Shown piece after piece: positions 10,201 to 17,526 of a stretch of 41,675 nucleotides of DNA; the first letter of the stretch is position 1, and each line of letters starts with the position of its first letter. The stretch spans positions 1-41,675 of the forward strand of contig RFFQ01000011.1 in assembly GCA_003697105.1 (NCBI GenBank). The letters run 5' to 3'. The notes below the pieces were generated by a model that had not been told where the DNA came from, did no database searches, and worked only from the letters and a program-made list of their open reading frames with translations. Source of the stretch: Gemmatimonadota bacterium (GTDB taxonomy: Bacteria > 4572-55 > J002). The translations under genes and the position numbers were made by a program.

Positions 10201-11154
10201 TACCTGACCTCGAAACCGGCTACCACCGGTGCGAAGTTTTAGATTACGAATTTTAACCAAGTCATCATTGACATCCACTCGTCCAGTGGCAGATTGAATC
10301 TGAATGGGCAAACCTTCCACCTGCCCGCGCAACCGAAAAATGTCAATATTGCGAATTCCGCCGGGATAGAGTTCAAAACGGATTTCCCCGTCCACGCCGT
10401 GAATACGGTAAATCGGATTAATTACCTCCACAAAATCAAAGGTTCCCTGATGAACAATGATCTGGTTGATATTCAACTTCATATCCTTATCATAGCCATG
10501 CGTACGGGGCTTTTTGGCAAGCGTGAGCAAGAGTTTTTTGTAGGTGCGCATCTGTTCTTCCCCAATACGTGCTTGCACAGCTTGCAGGAAAAAATAGGCA
10601 CTTTCAAACGACTGATTTTCCAAAGGGCGTAATTTTGTGACCAAGGAATCCGGCATTCCCGCGGCGAGGAGTTTCGGGAAAGCCTCCGGCCGCAACCGTT
10701 TGACCCAACCGGGGCGATTTGCCAGCATATAATCTACGGTAAGTTTACCGGTAGAGTCTCTTTCGATCCGGATGTAGGGGTGAAATACTTCGATGGAGTT
10801 AAAGGTGATTCGCTTGGAGGTAGCTAAATTCCAGAGGTCTGCCAGATCAAAACTTTGGTGCGTATATGCTGAGTCCACCGTGATTACATAGCCACTTTCA
10901 AAGGTTTCCCAGCGCGACACTTGAACATCGTAAATCCGTAAGCCAAAAAGGGGGTTTCCTTGGATTTTCCCGATGCGGACTTCTCGATCAAATTGCTTCT
11001 CCAGAACCTCCGTCAGCTCTGCCCGGAGTTCCTCACGGGCAAAATCGGTCTCTAAAATACCGTAAATCCCGAGAGCAATCAATCCGGCGGCAACGATCAA
11101 CGTCATCAGGATGATTAGCATAATTTTATGGCGAAGTTGAAGCCGTATTTTCAT
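7207..11154 (-). CDS. tamB: TamB-like translocation and assembly protein (AsmA/DUF490 family)
   Basis: 1315 residues from the ATG at 11154 (MKIRLQLRHK); the longer frame to 11235 would run into the upstream gene. One N-terminal membrane helix (about residues 8-30, IMLIILMTLIVAAGLIALGI) is followed by a very long beta-rich periplasmic region. The C-terminal part has the family's hallmark stretches: LTIRFQMTGTVLEPEITL, ALTEQDILTLLASNMTWEE and VGKIFRVGEQDLFVSYSRDL, ending in LKFKY. TamB-type proteins span the periplasm from the inner membrane and work with an Omp85 partner (TamA or BamA), acting in outer-membrane protein assembly or phospholipid transport; no Omp85 gene is in this window. A small membrane protein gene lies 34 bases upstream, probably in the same transcript. 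No strong Shine-Dalgarno is visible at 11154. Confidence 0.9.
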   Translation of the reverse strand: MKIRLQLRHKIMLIILMTLIVAAGLIALGIYGILETDFAREELRAELTEVLEKQFDREVRIGKIQGNPLFGLRIYDVQVSRWETFESGYVITVDSAYTHQSFDLADLWNLATSKRITFNSIEVFHPYIRIERDSTGKLTVDYMLANRPGWVKRLRPEAFPKLLAAGMPDSLVTKLRPLENQSFESAYFFLQAVQARIGEEQMRTYKKLLLTLAKKPRTHGYDKDMKLNINQIIVHQGTFDFVEVINPIYRIHGVDGEIRFELYPGGIRNIDIFRLRGQVEGLPIQIQSATGRVDVNDDLVKIRNLKLRTGGSRFRGQVVIAREDTYLDINLDAGEVSMAEIVPLFGNPGDITGTLAFDQGTIQGYPSNPHIQATFTLVDTGMLYGYEVEALQTDYELRDRVSYLRHTAGLLEDAAVTGDIIVDANVPDGPGYDFTLHVEHANAQRFFEGNPPDFESDLSGWVRLTGRGIPERWLELEGSVKLDRSRVRKLWATEAQADSIRLEVWNQIEYRVEAPLYRARTLDAEVWASGAIGTDPDACNLRFWGENVAWGQYMDLYGWHGYQGRVAGWGHLRGSILDPAIYGEFVLQAGATPSGQVTWDLAAGRCDIQNLFTFMDGNVSGSVYNLHLPARGVSIDTLTIRAAGNVTYANVPSLIAQGVHWAPFPNVRHQVIARVESHFTETEWTTWVDSLKILSQRPEERLLTIQNHTPLQVCVTYGEQIDLMPFEVGINGGRLSGSGQVFLQTDPALQADFQCSDFRLRQLRRLGRMVTDIPYRIEGDLDFSAHLAGTVAQPEFTIPDFQLSDVIFYLESFDLPIPDTRADTLHLNQVLGKFDYADRTFHIRQFSVQDPSVLLQARGYVPVDLAFLPVRDRFHQERQFEMDIEVINLLPTLFNVLSQEITIKQGYANGSILVGGYVGSPRYDGHIRLYDGAFEYHPFHQRFTNLTADFRFMGDRVILTKLEALWGGGRVRGNGEATLKNWLPDQLNFRARASQVEIHLPEYYLKGKVNVNARLIGTFWEPLVEGTTQVIEGVSYLPFGVVVGKEPYRITEPAESPIVIDMEVDLGQRFWLRNGQANIQLTTDPDIGAIGARLVNGEMFVRGGMMSVRGDYTFFGKQFFIDSGHFRFTNTSDLNPEIEMQGSILVRGRRRENDLTIRFQMTGTVLEPEITLYCDERALTEQDILTLLASNMTWEEFEETFGTDQFFSDEIRITAQGILESLLASEARKATQLDQFDLETRLFSDEDDERSVRVTVGKIFRVGEQDLFVSYSRDLLSSAEQRLKVDYIINRWLSLEGETDEKGEYNADVKLKFKY

Positions 11155-11188
11155 GGAAGGCAAATCAGGGGAAGAAGAACCACCAACA

Positions 11189-11734
11189 TTATGTTGTGTT
11201 AGGCAGGGCAAAAAGTTCGATACTGTTGTTGACAAAAATCCCCATGAATGCGCCGGTCAGGCTACCCCACACTAGACCGTAAAGCGCACTATGTTGCAGG
11301 GAGATCGGTAATAGGTCATTAAAAGGGACGGCATAATAACGGAAGACATGCCATACCAGCAGGACTGCCAAAAGTCCCCCCACAATACCGCCAATAATGC
11401 GGGCAATCAAGGTTAGATCAAATTTGAGTTTTGGACACGAAGAAATACCCATCAGAATACCCAACACCACTGCGCCCAATATCGACTGAAACAAAAATAG
11501 AAACGCACCGGCAATAGCCCCGGTCACACCCCCATAAATCAGTTGCTCTCGGTCTTGGTGAGCGAACCCGTAAGACATCCCCAGCCCAATACCAAACAAA
11601 GCCCCATCAAAGGGATAGCCCCAACTCGCATATAACCGGTGTAGCGTCCAGAGACGGAGCATGGACTCCAACCCGAGACCGGCACCACCGAGAATAAACC
11701 CCCAAAAAACCGGAGATCGCCACAATGATTTCAT
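11189..11734 (-). CDS. Small polytopic Gly-rich membrane protein, unknown function
   Basis: 181 residues starting at an ATG (MKSLWRSPVF) with AAAGGCG about 5 bases before it. The sequence shows five to six hydrophobic, Gly/Ala-rich segments, for example FILGGAGLGLESML, ALFGIGLGMSYGFA, ILGAVVLGILMGISS, GGIVGGLLAVLLVW and LVWGSLTGAFMGIFV, joined by short charged loops. The GxxxG-rich helices suggest a packed helical bundle. I do not recognise the family. It sits between the triple-HhH gene and tamB on the same strand, so a role linked to the envelope is possible but only inferred from position. Confidence 0.75.
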   Translation of the reverse strand: MKSLWRSPVFWGFILGGAGLGLESMLRLWTLHRLYASWGYPFDGALFGIGLGMSYGFAHQDREQLIYGGVTGAIAGAFLFLFQSILGAVVLGILMGISSCPKLKFDLTLIARIIGGIVGGLLAVLLVWHVFRYYAVPFNDLLPISLQHSALYGLVWGSLTGAFMGIFVNNSIELFALPNTT

Positions 11735-11784
11735 CGGTCGCCTTTACTGCAATAAAGAATCCACCCCCAGCGGAGATGGATAAC

Positions 11785-11799
11785 GTTATGAGACATAAC
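11785..11799. repeat. 15-bp inverted repeat, possible operator
   Basis: GTTATG-AGA-CATAAC is a perfect 6+3+6 inverted repeat in the 77-base gap between the HhH gene stop and the start of the small membrane protein. With no T-run on either strand it looks more like a protein-binding site than a terminator. Nothing else is visible in the gap. Confidence 0.25.
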
Positions 11800-11811
11800 A
11801 AATGTACAAAA

Positions 11812-12768
11812 CTAATCCACGGTAATGTATGACTTTAGCGCTTCAAATTTATGGTCACCAATGCCTTTGACGTTTTTAATCGCTTCCACCGACGGAAAAT
11901 TCCCATGTTCTTGGCGGTACGCAATAATCTTTTGAGCTGTTTTCGGTCCGATACCGGGTAATTTTATGAGCTGTTCGGCGGTCGCGGTATTAATATTGAT
12001 TTTATCATGGTTGTCCGGTGATGCCGCTTCTACCGTTGCCGATTTGACCGGTTCTGGGATGGTATCCACCGGCTGGACGGCAGGCAATGGGGGCAGCGAA
12101 TCACCGGTTGTAATAACCGGTTGAAGCGCTTCAAACGTTTTGGGTCCAATACCGGGGACATTCATGATCTCTTCTGGCGTCCGAAACCCGCCGTGTTCTT
12201 CCCGATACGTGATGATCTGCTCAATACGCCACTTGCCGACACCGGGCAGACGTTCCAATTCCCCGGCGTCCGCCGTGTTAATGTTAATAAGAGGAAGCGT
12301 CTCCGGTGCTCGCTCCGGCTCTTGAGATGGTGGTGAAGACAGTTCCGCGGGCATCTCGCCGACGGTAATCTGATCCCGAAAGCGTTCAAGGGTGCGGGGT
12401 CCAATCCCCGGGACATCTATCAAGTCTTCAATCGATTGAAACTGACCGATTTCGCGTCGATGTTCCAAAATCCGGGTCGCCATACGTTCGCCGATCCCCG
12501 GTAACAAGGTCAAATGCGCCACATCCGCCGTATTGATGTTGATTTTACCCATCGCTACGGTATCGCCGGCGTCCACATTTCTCCCCAGTGAATCCGGCAG
12601 GAGGCGCAAGGAATCCGCCGTTAGCCGGTCAATAGTGGCATTACCCAAATGAAATTCGGGAAATAACTCAGGATTCCGTTTTTTAACCACGATCACGCAG
12701 GAGCCAAGCAAGATAGAAATGGCTAAAAAAAGAATCACTTGGCGTTCGGTGGAGGTAAAATGAAACAT
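11812..12768 (-). CDS. Membrane-anchored protein with three ComEA-type helix-hairpin-helix domains
   Basis: 318 residues if started at the ATG at 12768 (MFHFTSTERQVILF); the frame is open to 12822, but that would overlap the upstream gene. One membrane helix (about residues 9-27, VILFLAISILLGSCVIVV) is followed by three tandem (HhH)2 units at about 76-136, 161-221 and 257-317. Each begins ININTAD or ININTAT, contains LPGIG / LPGVG and ends with a VPGIG or VKGIG hairpin. Pro/Ser/Glu-rich linkers separate them. HhH hairpins bind the DNA backbone without sequence specificity; ComEA proteins with one such unit receive DNA in the periplasm during natural transformation. Three units are unusual for ComEA. 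No other competence gene is in the window, so a DNA-uptake role is an inference. Confidence 0.85.
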   Translation of the reverse strand: MFHFTSTERQVILFLAISILLGSCVIVVKKRNPELFPEFHLGNATIDRLTADSLRLLPDSLGRNVDAGDTVAMGKININTADVAHLTLLPGIGERMATRILEHRREIGQFQSIEDLIDVPGIGPRTLERFRDQITVGEMPAELSSPPSQEPERAPETLPLININTADAGELERLPGVGKWRIEQIITYREEHGGFRTPEEIMNVPGIGPKTFEALQPVITTGDSLPPLPAVQPVDTIPEPVKSATVEAASPDNHDKININTATAEQLIKLPGIGPKTAQKIIAYRQEHGNFPSVEAIKNVKGIGDHKFEALKSYITVD

Positions 12769-12799
12769 GAGCTTTTCAGCAAAGCCGGTATGCCCCGAA

Positions 12800-13468
12800 T
12801 TACACAAGCGAACGGTTGGCATACCACAGGGAGTAATCTTTTAGATATTGGTTGTTCATGGAAAATTCATCAACCGCCACAAACTCGTGTAAGGGATAAT
12901 CATAGCGTTTTTTACCCTGTTTGACCTTGACCATCACTCCTTTTGTTTCGGATAGCCCCGAAACACGCAACACGGTTACAATATCACCCGGTTTTAAGCG
13001 GCTGGTATCATGGTGTTCAAAGGGTTGGGCATCGAATGGCAGTTCCAAATTTTCGCTCAAAAAGGTTTCCCAAGCAGCGAGCGCTTGGGTTTCGTCAGTG
13101 GGGTCTTCTGCCTGTGCCAAAACCTCTAAAATCCGGTCTACCGCGCCCCCCATATGGCGCCATCGAAACTTGAGTTCAATCTGCTGCAACATCCGTTCGG
13201 CGTCTTCGGGGGTATCCCGCGCTTCAGCGGGTTCAACTTCCTCTGGTTCCAAGCACATCTGTGTCCATTCCAGATCCGCACGTTCACATTGTTCGATGAT
13301 CTCCATCGGGATATTTGCTAAGGTTTCACTATCCCAATCCACGTAGATCAACTCTTCATCTTCGACAATCTCCACCACACGTCCTTGCCAACCGCTAATG
13401 TCAAATCCCAAATCTGGGTCTTTTACCCCTTCCTTGACAACAACGGAATCGCCTACGTTGTACTCCAT
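12800..13468 (-). CDS. CcbP-like putative calcium-binding protein with N-terminal SH3-like domain
   Basis: 222 residues from an ATG (MEYNVGDSVVVKEG) preceded by GAGGATTGAAGG. The N-terminal 60 residues look like a small SH3-type beta barrel (VGDSVVVKEG, GWQGRVVEI, IYVDWDSETL). An acidic helical linker follows (EPEEVEPAEARDTPEDAE). The C-terminal 100 residues (AAWETFLSENLELPFDAQP, LKPGDIVTVLRVSG, YDYPLHEFVAVDEF, NNQYLKDYSLWYANR) resemble the cyanobacterial calcium-binding protein CcbP family. It lies directly upstream of the HhH gene, likely in one transcript. The family call rests on remembered sequence pattern; the acidic residues that would bind calcium cannot be assigned here. Confidence 0.6.
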   Translation of the reverse strand: MEYNVGDSVVVKEGVKDPDLGFDISGWQGRVVEIVEDEELIYVDWDSETLANIPMEIIEQCERADLEWTQMCLEPEEVEPAEARDTPEDAERMLQQIELKFRWRHMGGAVDRILEVLAQAEDPTDETQALAAWETFLSENLELPFDAQPFEHHDTSRLKPGDIVTVLRVSGLSETKGVMVKVKQGKKRYDYPLHEFVAVDEFSMNNQYLKDYSLWYANRSLV

Positions 13469-13487
13469 CCTTCAATCCTCACGGTTT

Positions 13488-13555
13488 GGAAATTAAAAAT
13501 TGAAAATTATAAATGAATAAATACCGTATAATACACGCGTTTTTCCGGTATAAAC
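13488..13555 (-). promoter_or_regulatory. AT-rich leader with period-7 repeats and -10-like boxes
   Basis: The 109-base gap upstream of the CcbP-like gene holds a period-7 series on the plus strand (AAATTAA, AAATTGA, AAATTAT, AAATGAA, about 13488-13515). Read on the minus strand there is a perfect TATAAT and, further upstream, TATTAT, neither with a convincing -35 at normal spacing. A promoter here is plausible but not clear. Confidence 0.3.
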
Positions 13556-13577
13556 TACACAGGTTAAACCCTTAAAG

Positions 13578-15422
13578 CTATTTTGCCCGGGAATCGACTT
13601 GGATTTGCAAAAATTGGCAACCCTGCACCCGATATGAGGTGGGGCGCACCTGTTTGGCAACTCGCGTTGCCAGATTGACGCCACCTTCACCGGTCTGGCG
13701 GGTACCGGAGAGTACGGCTATCATCGAGGGCGGAATTGCCGGTAGTTCTTGACCCCGAACCGTTGCCCCCAACTCTAAACGAAACACCTCAAAAATAACC
13801 GCATTACTCTGGTCTTTCATCTGGATGAGTTCGATCAACTGCTCCAGATTGTGAGGTTGCAGGCGCATCGGGGCACGCTGGAGTTCGATCTCTTGCCCGG
13901 ATTGGGCATCACACGCGGTGACCACCAAAACCCCATCTTCCATATCCGCCGGAATAGCCATCTCAAACGTTTCCATAAACTCATCCCCACGGTAGGGGCG
14001 CAAAAATGCGGTGATTTCGACAGAACTGCCCGGCCGGACTCGATTGCGGTTCACCCGAATCCCGGTGATTTCGGCCTGTTGGGGTTCTGGGCGGTAGTTC
14101 ACGGCTACGGTCACCTGTTCAACATTCACCGGTTCAAAGGTATTGGTAAGTAAGGTATTGATAGGCATAGCGGCGCTCATTCCCGCGCTAAAACCCAGTC
14201 CGGTTTCTCCAGCAAAAGTATCTTCAATGACAATATCGGCATAGCCTTCCATCGCCACGGTGACCTTCATGTCTGCCATGTATTTACCGTTGCTAAGGGA
14301 GGTTTCGACAGCGCTCATCACCGTAAAAAACAGGAAAAGGGGGGTAAGTGCCTTCGAGCGCACGATTTCGCAAGAATAGGCACGATGAAAATCCGTTTGA
14401 TCGTTGGTAATCTGGATATCCAGTGGCAACATCTCTGGAATTTCCCCGATATTTCCTGCGATTCCCGTTTGCCGGTCTTGCGTCATCGTTCCAACCACAT
14501 CGCCAGCGATTGCCATTTTCCATGAACTCATCAGATTGGGCATCGGGGTGATAAGATACGCATTTGTGAGCGGAAAGAGACAATTTCCGGTGAGAAACAT
14601 GGGATGCCCGAATCCGGCGATTCGGTCACCATCCCGGAAGGTAACGGTGCCAGTGGCAGAGAGATTAAAATCCCCCCGCACAAATTGCACCCCCACGGCC
14701 GATCCGGCTTCCAGATCGATGCCGGACGTATCATAATAGCGGGAACTCCCCCCACTCCCCTGCATGGGAATAAAACTGGTATGCTGGAAGACCTCTTGAA
14801 AAAGCGCCATTGCCTGCGGGGAAAACCCTTCTGCAATAAGGGGCGCTTGCAAAGGACGCATGGTCTGCCCCTCTAAGCCGGCAAGGGCAGGAAAGTGTTG
14901 TGCATCCACCGCCGAGACCGGAAACTCCGGTAACACTTGTGACGCTTGAAATGATTTTTGGGCAATATCCTCAAAACTCGGTAATAGCGGCGAAGGCTCA
15001 TCCACTGCTAAATCGGGTTTTTCAATCACTTCAATGAGGTCGCTCGCCGGGGTAATCCCAAAAATGGGGTCTTTCATAAAGCCCCAGCCGTATGCGAGGG
15101 CACCCACCAGCTTGCCATCAATGTAAATGGGGCTTCCGCTCATCCCACCCATAATGCCGTTGTGCTCCAGAAAATCACCAATAGCACGGGCGACAATGAC
15201 ATCCTTTTGGGGATAAAAACTATTGCGCAATACCCCTAAAATTTCGACTTCAAACGTGTCAATTTCTGCACCATAAAATACGCTTTTGCCCGTGGCGATC
15301 ATGCCCGGTTTTAGCTGTTCCACCGGCATAATGCTGGCGGTGGTTAGCGCGTTCACGGCGGAAACGTACCCACTTAACAGTATCAATACACTGAAAAAAA
15401 CGCTGACATAGAATTTTCGCAT
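13578..15422 (-). CDS. SpoIVB peptidase S55 domain protein, exported
   Basis: 614 residues with a signal peptide (MRKFYVSVFFSVLILLSGY, cleavage near SAVNA). The S55 region starts at TTASIMPVEQLKPGMIATG. The serine motif GMSGSPIYIDGKLVGALAYG lies at 93-112, with Ser95 the expected nucleophile, and GFGHPMFLTG at about 270-279 supplies a candidate His273. In these long S55 proteins the serine motif precedes the GHP motif, unlike SpoIVB itself. The C-terminal half is beta-rich and has no recognised domain. SpoIVB cleaves a regulator during Bacillus sporulation; this organism looks like a non-sporulating diderm, so the substrate is unknown and an envelope or signalling role is inferred. A consensus promoter lies 57 bases upstream, so it probably starts its own transcript. 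Its 3' end is 109 bases before the CcbP-like gene. Confidence 0.85.
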   Translation of the reverse strand: MRKFYVSVFFSVLILLSGYVSAVNALTTASIMPVEQLKPGMIATGKSVFYGAEIDTFEVEILGVLRNSFYPQKDVIVARAIGDFLEHNGIMGGMSGSPIYIDGKLVGALAYGWGFMKDPIFGITPASDLIEVIEKPDLAVDEPSPLLPSFEDIAQKSFQASQVLPEFPVSAVDAQHFPALAGLEGQTMRPLQAPLIAEGFSPQAMALFQEVFQHTSFIPMQGSGGSSRYYDTSGIDLEAGSAVGVQFVRGDFNLSATGTVTFRDGDRIAGFGHPMFLTGNCLFPLTNAYLITPMPNLMSSWKMAIAGDVVGTMTQDRQTGIAGNIGEIPEMLPLDIQITNDQTDFHRAYSCEIVRSKALTPLFLFFTVMSAVETSLSNGKYMADMKVTVAMEGYADIVIEDTFAGETGLGFSAGMSAAMPINTLLTNTFEPVNVEQVTVAVNYRPEPQQAEITGIRVNRNRVRPGSSVEITAFLRPYRGDEFMETFEMAIPADMEDGVLVVTACDAQSGQEIELQRAPMRLQPHNLEQLIELIQMKDQSNAVIFEVFRLELGATVRGQELPAIPPSMIAVLSGTRQTGEGGVNLATRVAKQVRPTSYRVQGCQFLQIQVDSRAK

Positions 15423-15478
15423 GAAAGACCTTACAACATCCCATTGGGTGAATTTGAATGATAAAACAACGCCGCCTG

Positions 15479-15507
15479 AATATAGTGGTGAAGCCCAACG
15501 CTGTCAA
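15479..15507 (-). promoter_or_regulatory. Sigma70-type promoter of the S55 gene
   Basis: On the minus strand TTGACA (15507-15502) is followed after exactly 17 bases by TATATT (15484-15479), 57 bases upstream of the ATG at 15422. This is the best promoter match in the long minus-strand run and marks a transcription unit boundary between the BNR lipoprotein gene and the S55 gene. Confidence 0.75.
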
Positions 15508-15564
15508 CACCTTAAAACAGGGACTGGATTCCACATGGTTGCCCGGATTAAAGAATGGGTACGG

Positions 15565-17526
15565 CTACCAATTCGGGTATAAGGGTAGTGCAGTCCGGTA
15601 GAATCTACCACCACTTGTGACCAACATCCGGTCATCGGCAAGCATCACTGCCGCTAGGATGTCGCGCCCCGCCGGTAATCCCTGAGTGTACGGAATCCAC
15701 GTATCACCGTTATGGTAAGCCGCAAACACTCCGTCGCCGATGACGGCAAACAGGTCTCCGCGCGAATTGGAGAGATAGCGCGAAATCGGACCCAAATTAT
15801 AGCGCAAATCCACCCAAGATACCCCATAATCGGTGGAACGGTATAGCGTGTTCGCCCACAGGTAGAGGTACTCCTGGGCATCCACCCCCAACGGCCGGAC
15901 GAACCCGCCGTAACGCGGTGGGGGGATGTTCATTTGTACCCAATCTGCACCGTTTGTTGCTTTCCAGAGGTCTTTACGGGTCAGAACAAACACCTGCTGA
16001 TCCGATAATACCCGCACATCTTCGATCGTTCCCGATTGGCCTCCAAAATCATGTTGAACGCCCCACGTTCGCCCCCGATCCGTGGAAACGAGCAACGCTT
16101 CTTGATAGCTGGCGTACATTTTCCCATCGGCGGTAAAACGCAGATTATGAAAATAGGGAAATGGGGATTCATGGATTTTTTCCCAGCGCCGCCCGTTGTC
16201 ATGGGAAAGATGAAGTTGCGTGTATTTGCTGTATCCGGCATCAACCTCTGTTACGCCGTACAAATCGCCTTCTGGACTGAGAAATATATTGGCAAATGTT
16301 GTTGCCGCTGTAGGGATCAACGTCCAGTGATCCCCCTCATCGGAGGAGCGGTAAATTTCCGTTTGCCCCAGTGCAATCAAATCTCCAGAGCGGGTTTGTA
16401 CAATCTTCCAAATCGAGTCGCCCATCATGCCCACCTTGCGGAATTGCGGGTTAGGTGTGGTATAATCCGGTACGTAAAATAGATTTCCGGGCACTGCCAG
16501 ATACAGATCATCATTTATCCCAAACGCCAGATGCACGTCGCCGGTACGGTATGGATCGGTGTGCGTCACGGTATAATAAACAGACCACGTTTGCCCCCCA
16601 TCTGGGGAGTAAAATATATCCTTTGAAGCCCCATCCTGCAGGAACAGTTCGTCCGAACGTGGACGAACCCACATTTGACTTGGGATTCCATCTCCGGGCA
16701 AGGTGACCGACGCCCACCCTCTCTCTGGATGCCAGCGAACAAACTCGGTAGAATCCGTATCGGGATACATCACCGCATAGAGTTGATCGGAAGCACCCAC
16801 CGCTTTTAACGAAACCGGCTGCTGTGTGATTTCATCCCAATGTTGACCCTGATCTCTGGAAATTAAAAGATGGTGGCTTATCCCCGAAGTTGAATCCGAT
16901 GTAGTATAGCTCAGATACAGGATATGATTGGGACTAATCCGCAGGTCGTTGATGGTGATTTGTTGGGATGTGGTGCTTGTGAACCGCTGGGGTGACCAAG
17001 TGTAACCGTTATCCGTGGAACGATAAAGCGCCTCGATTATGCGAGTCCCTTGCCGTTGGGGAAAATGGAGATATACAACCCCATCCGGAGCCATATGCAG
17101 TTGAATGTCATCATATCTCATATCATAAAATGTGTCGATGTTTACCGGAATGGAAAGATACCGGTTCTGCCATGTTTGCCCCTGATCGGTGGAGATAACC
17201 CACCGAAAAGCCGCGTTGGGGGACGCTGGCGGCTCGATCCATACCAAATTATCCGTAGCATCCACTTGCCAATGGTGCACCTGTCCGCGGTCTTCCCACC
17301 GGTTGCCACCATCGGCGCTCCAAAACAGGTGGGAACCGGTACCCCGCACGACCAGATGCCCATCCGATAACACGTTTAACTGTTCGATATTCCCGCCATA
17401 GATGAGACCGGCCGGTTGCCACAACTGATCCGGGACAACCGTCAGCGGGTGCGGGTCGCCTTCGCAGCCACTGAGTAGGGGTAATATTGCCAGAAATCCG
17501 AGCCAGTAAAGGTCTTTAAAATTCAT
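15565..17526 (-). CDS. BNR/Asp-box repeat surface lipoprotein (beta-propeller)
   Basis: 653 residues. The N-terminus is a lipoprotein signal with lipobox LLSGC (Cys21). At least nine Asp-box (BNR) motifs of the form SxDxGxxW are visible: SADGGNRW, STDQGQTW, STDNGYTW, SRDQGQHW, SPDGGQTW, SSDEGDHW, SHDNGRRW, STDRGRTW and STDYGVSW. They imply a sialidase/sortilin-like beta-propeller, probably two blades sets. Sialidase catalytic residues (Arg triad, FRIP) are not evident, so binding rather than hydrolysis is more likely. The ATG overlaps the last 11 bases of the TonB-dependent receptor gene, so the two are translationally coupled and probably work together at the outer membrane. Confidence 0.85.
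   Translation of the reverse strand: MNFKDLYWLGFLAILPLLSGCEGDPHPLTVVPDQLWQPAGLIYGGNIEQLNVLSDGHLVVRGTGSHLFWSADGGNRWEDRGQVHHWQVDATDNLVWIEPPASPNAAFRWVISTDQGQTWQNRYLSIPVNIDTFYDMRYDDIQLHMAPDGVVYLHFPQRQGTRIIEALYRSTDNGYTWSPQRFTSTTSQQITINDLRISPNHILYLSYTTSDSTSGISHHLLISRDQGQHWDEITQQPVSLKAVGASDQLYAVMYPDTDSTEFVRWHPERGWASVTLPGDGIPSQMWVRPRSDELFLQDGASKDIFYSPDGGQTWSVYYTVTHTDPYRTGDVHLAFGINDDLYLAVPGNLFYVPDYTTPNPQFRKVGMMGDSIWKIVQTRSGDLIALGQTEIYRSSDEGDHWTLIPTAATTFANIFLSPEGDLYGVTEVDAGYSKYTQLHLSHDNGRRWEKIHESPFPYFHNLRFTADGKMYASYQEALLVSTDRGRTWGVQHDFGGQSGTIEDVRVLSDQQVFVLTRKDLWKATNGADWVQMNIPPPRYGGFVRPLGVDAQEYLYLWANTLYRSTDYGVSWVDLRYNLGPISRYLSNSRGDLFAVIGDGVFAAYHNGDTWIPYTQGLPAGRDILAAVMLADDRMLVTSGGRFYRTALPLYPNW

Noticed and set aside
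15565-17526. BNR protein as an active sialidase
   Set aside because: Asp-box repeats are present but no FRIP motif or arginine triad can be seen; such repeats also occur in non-enzymatic propellers.
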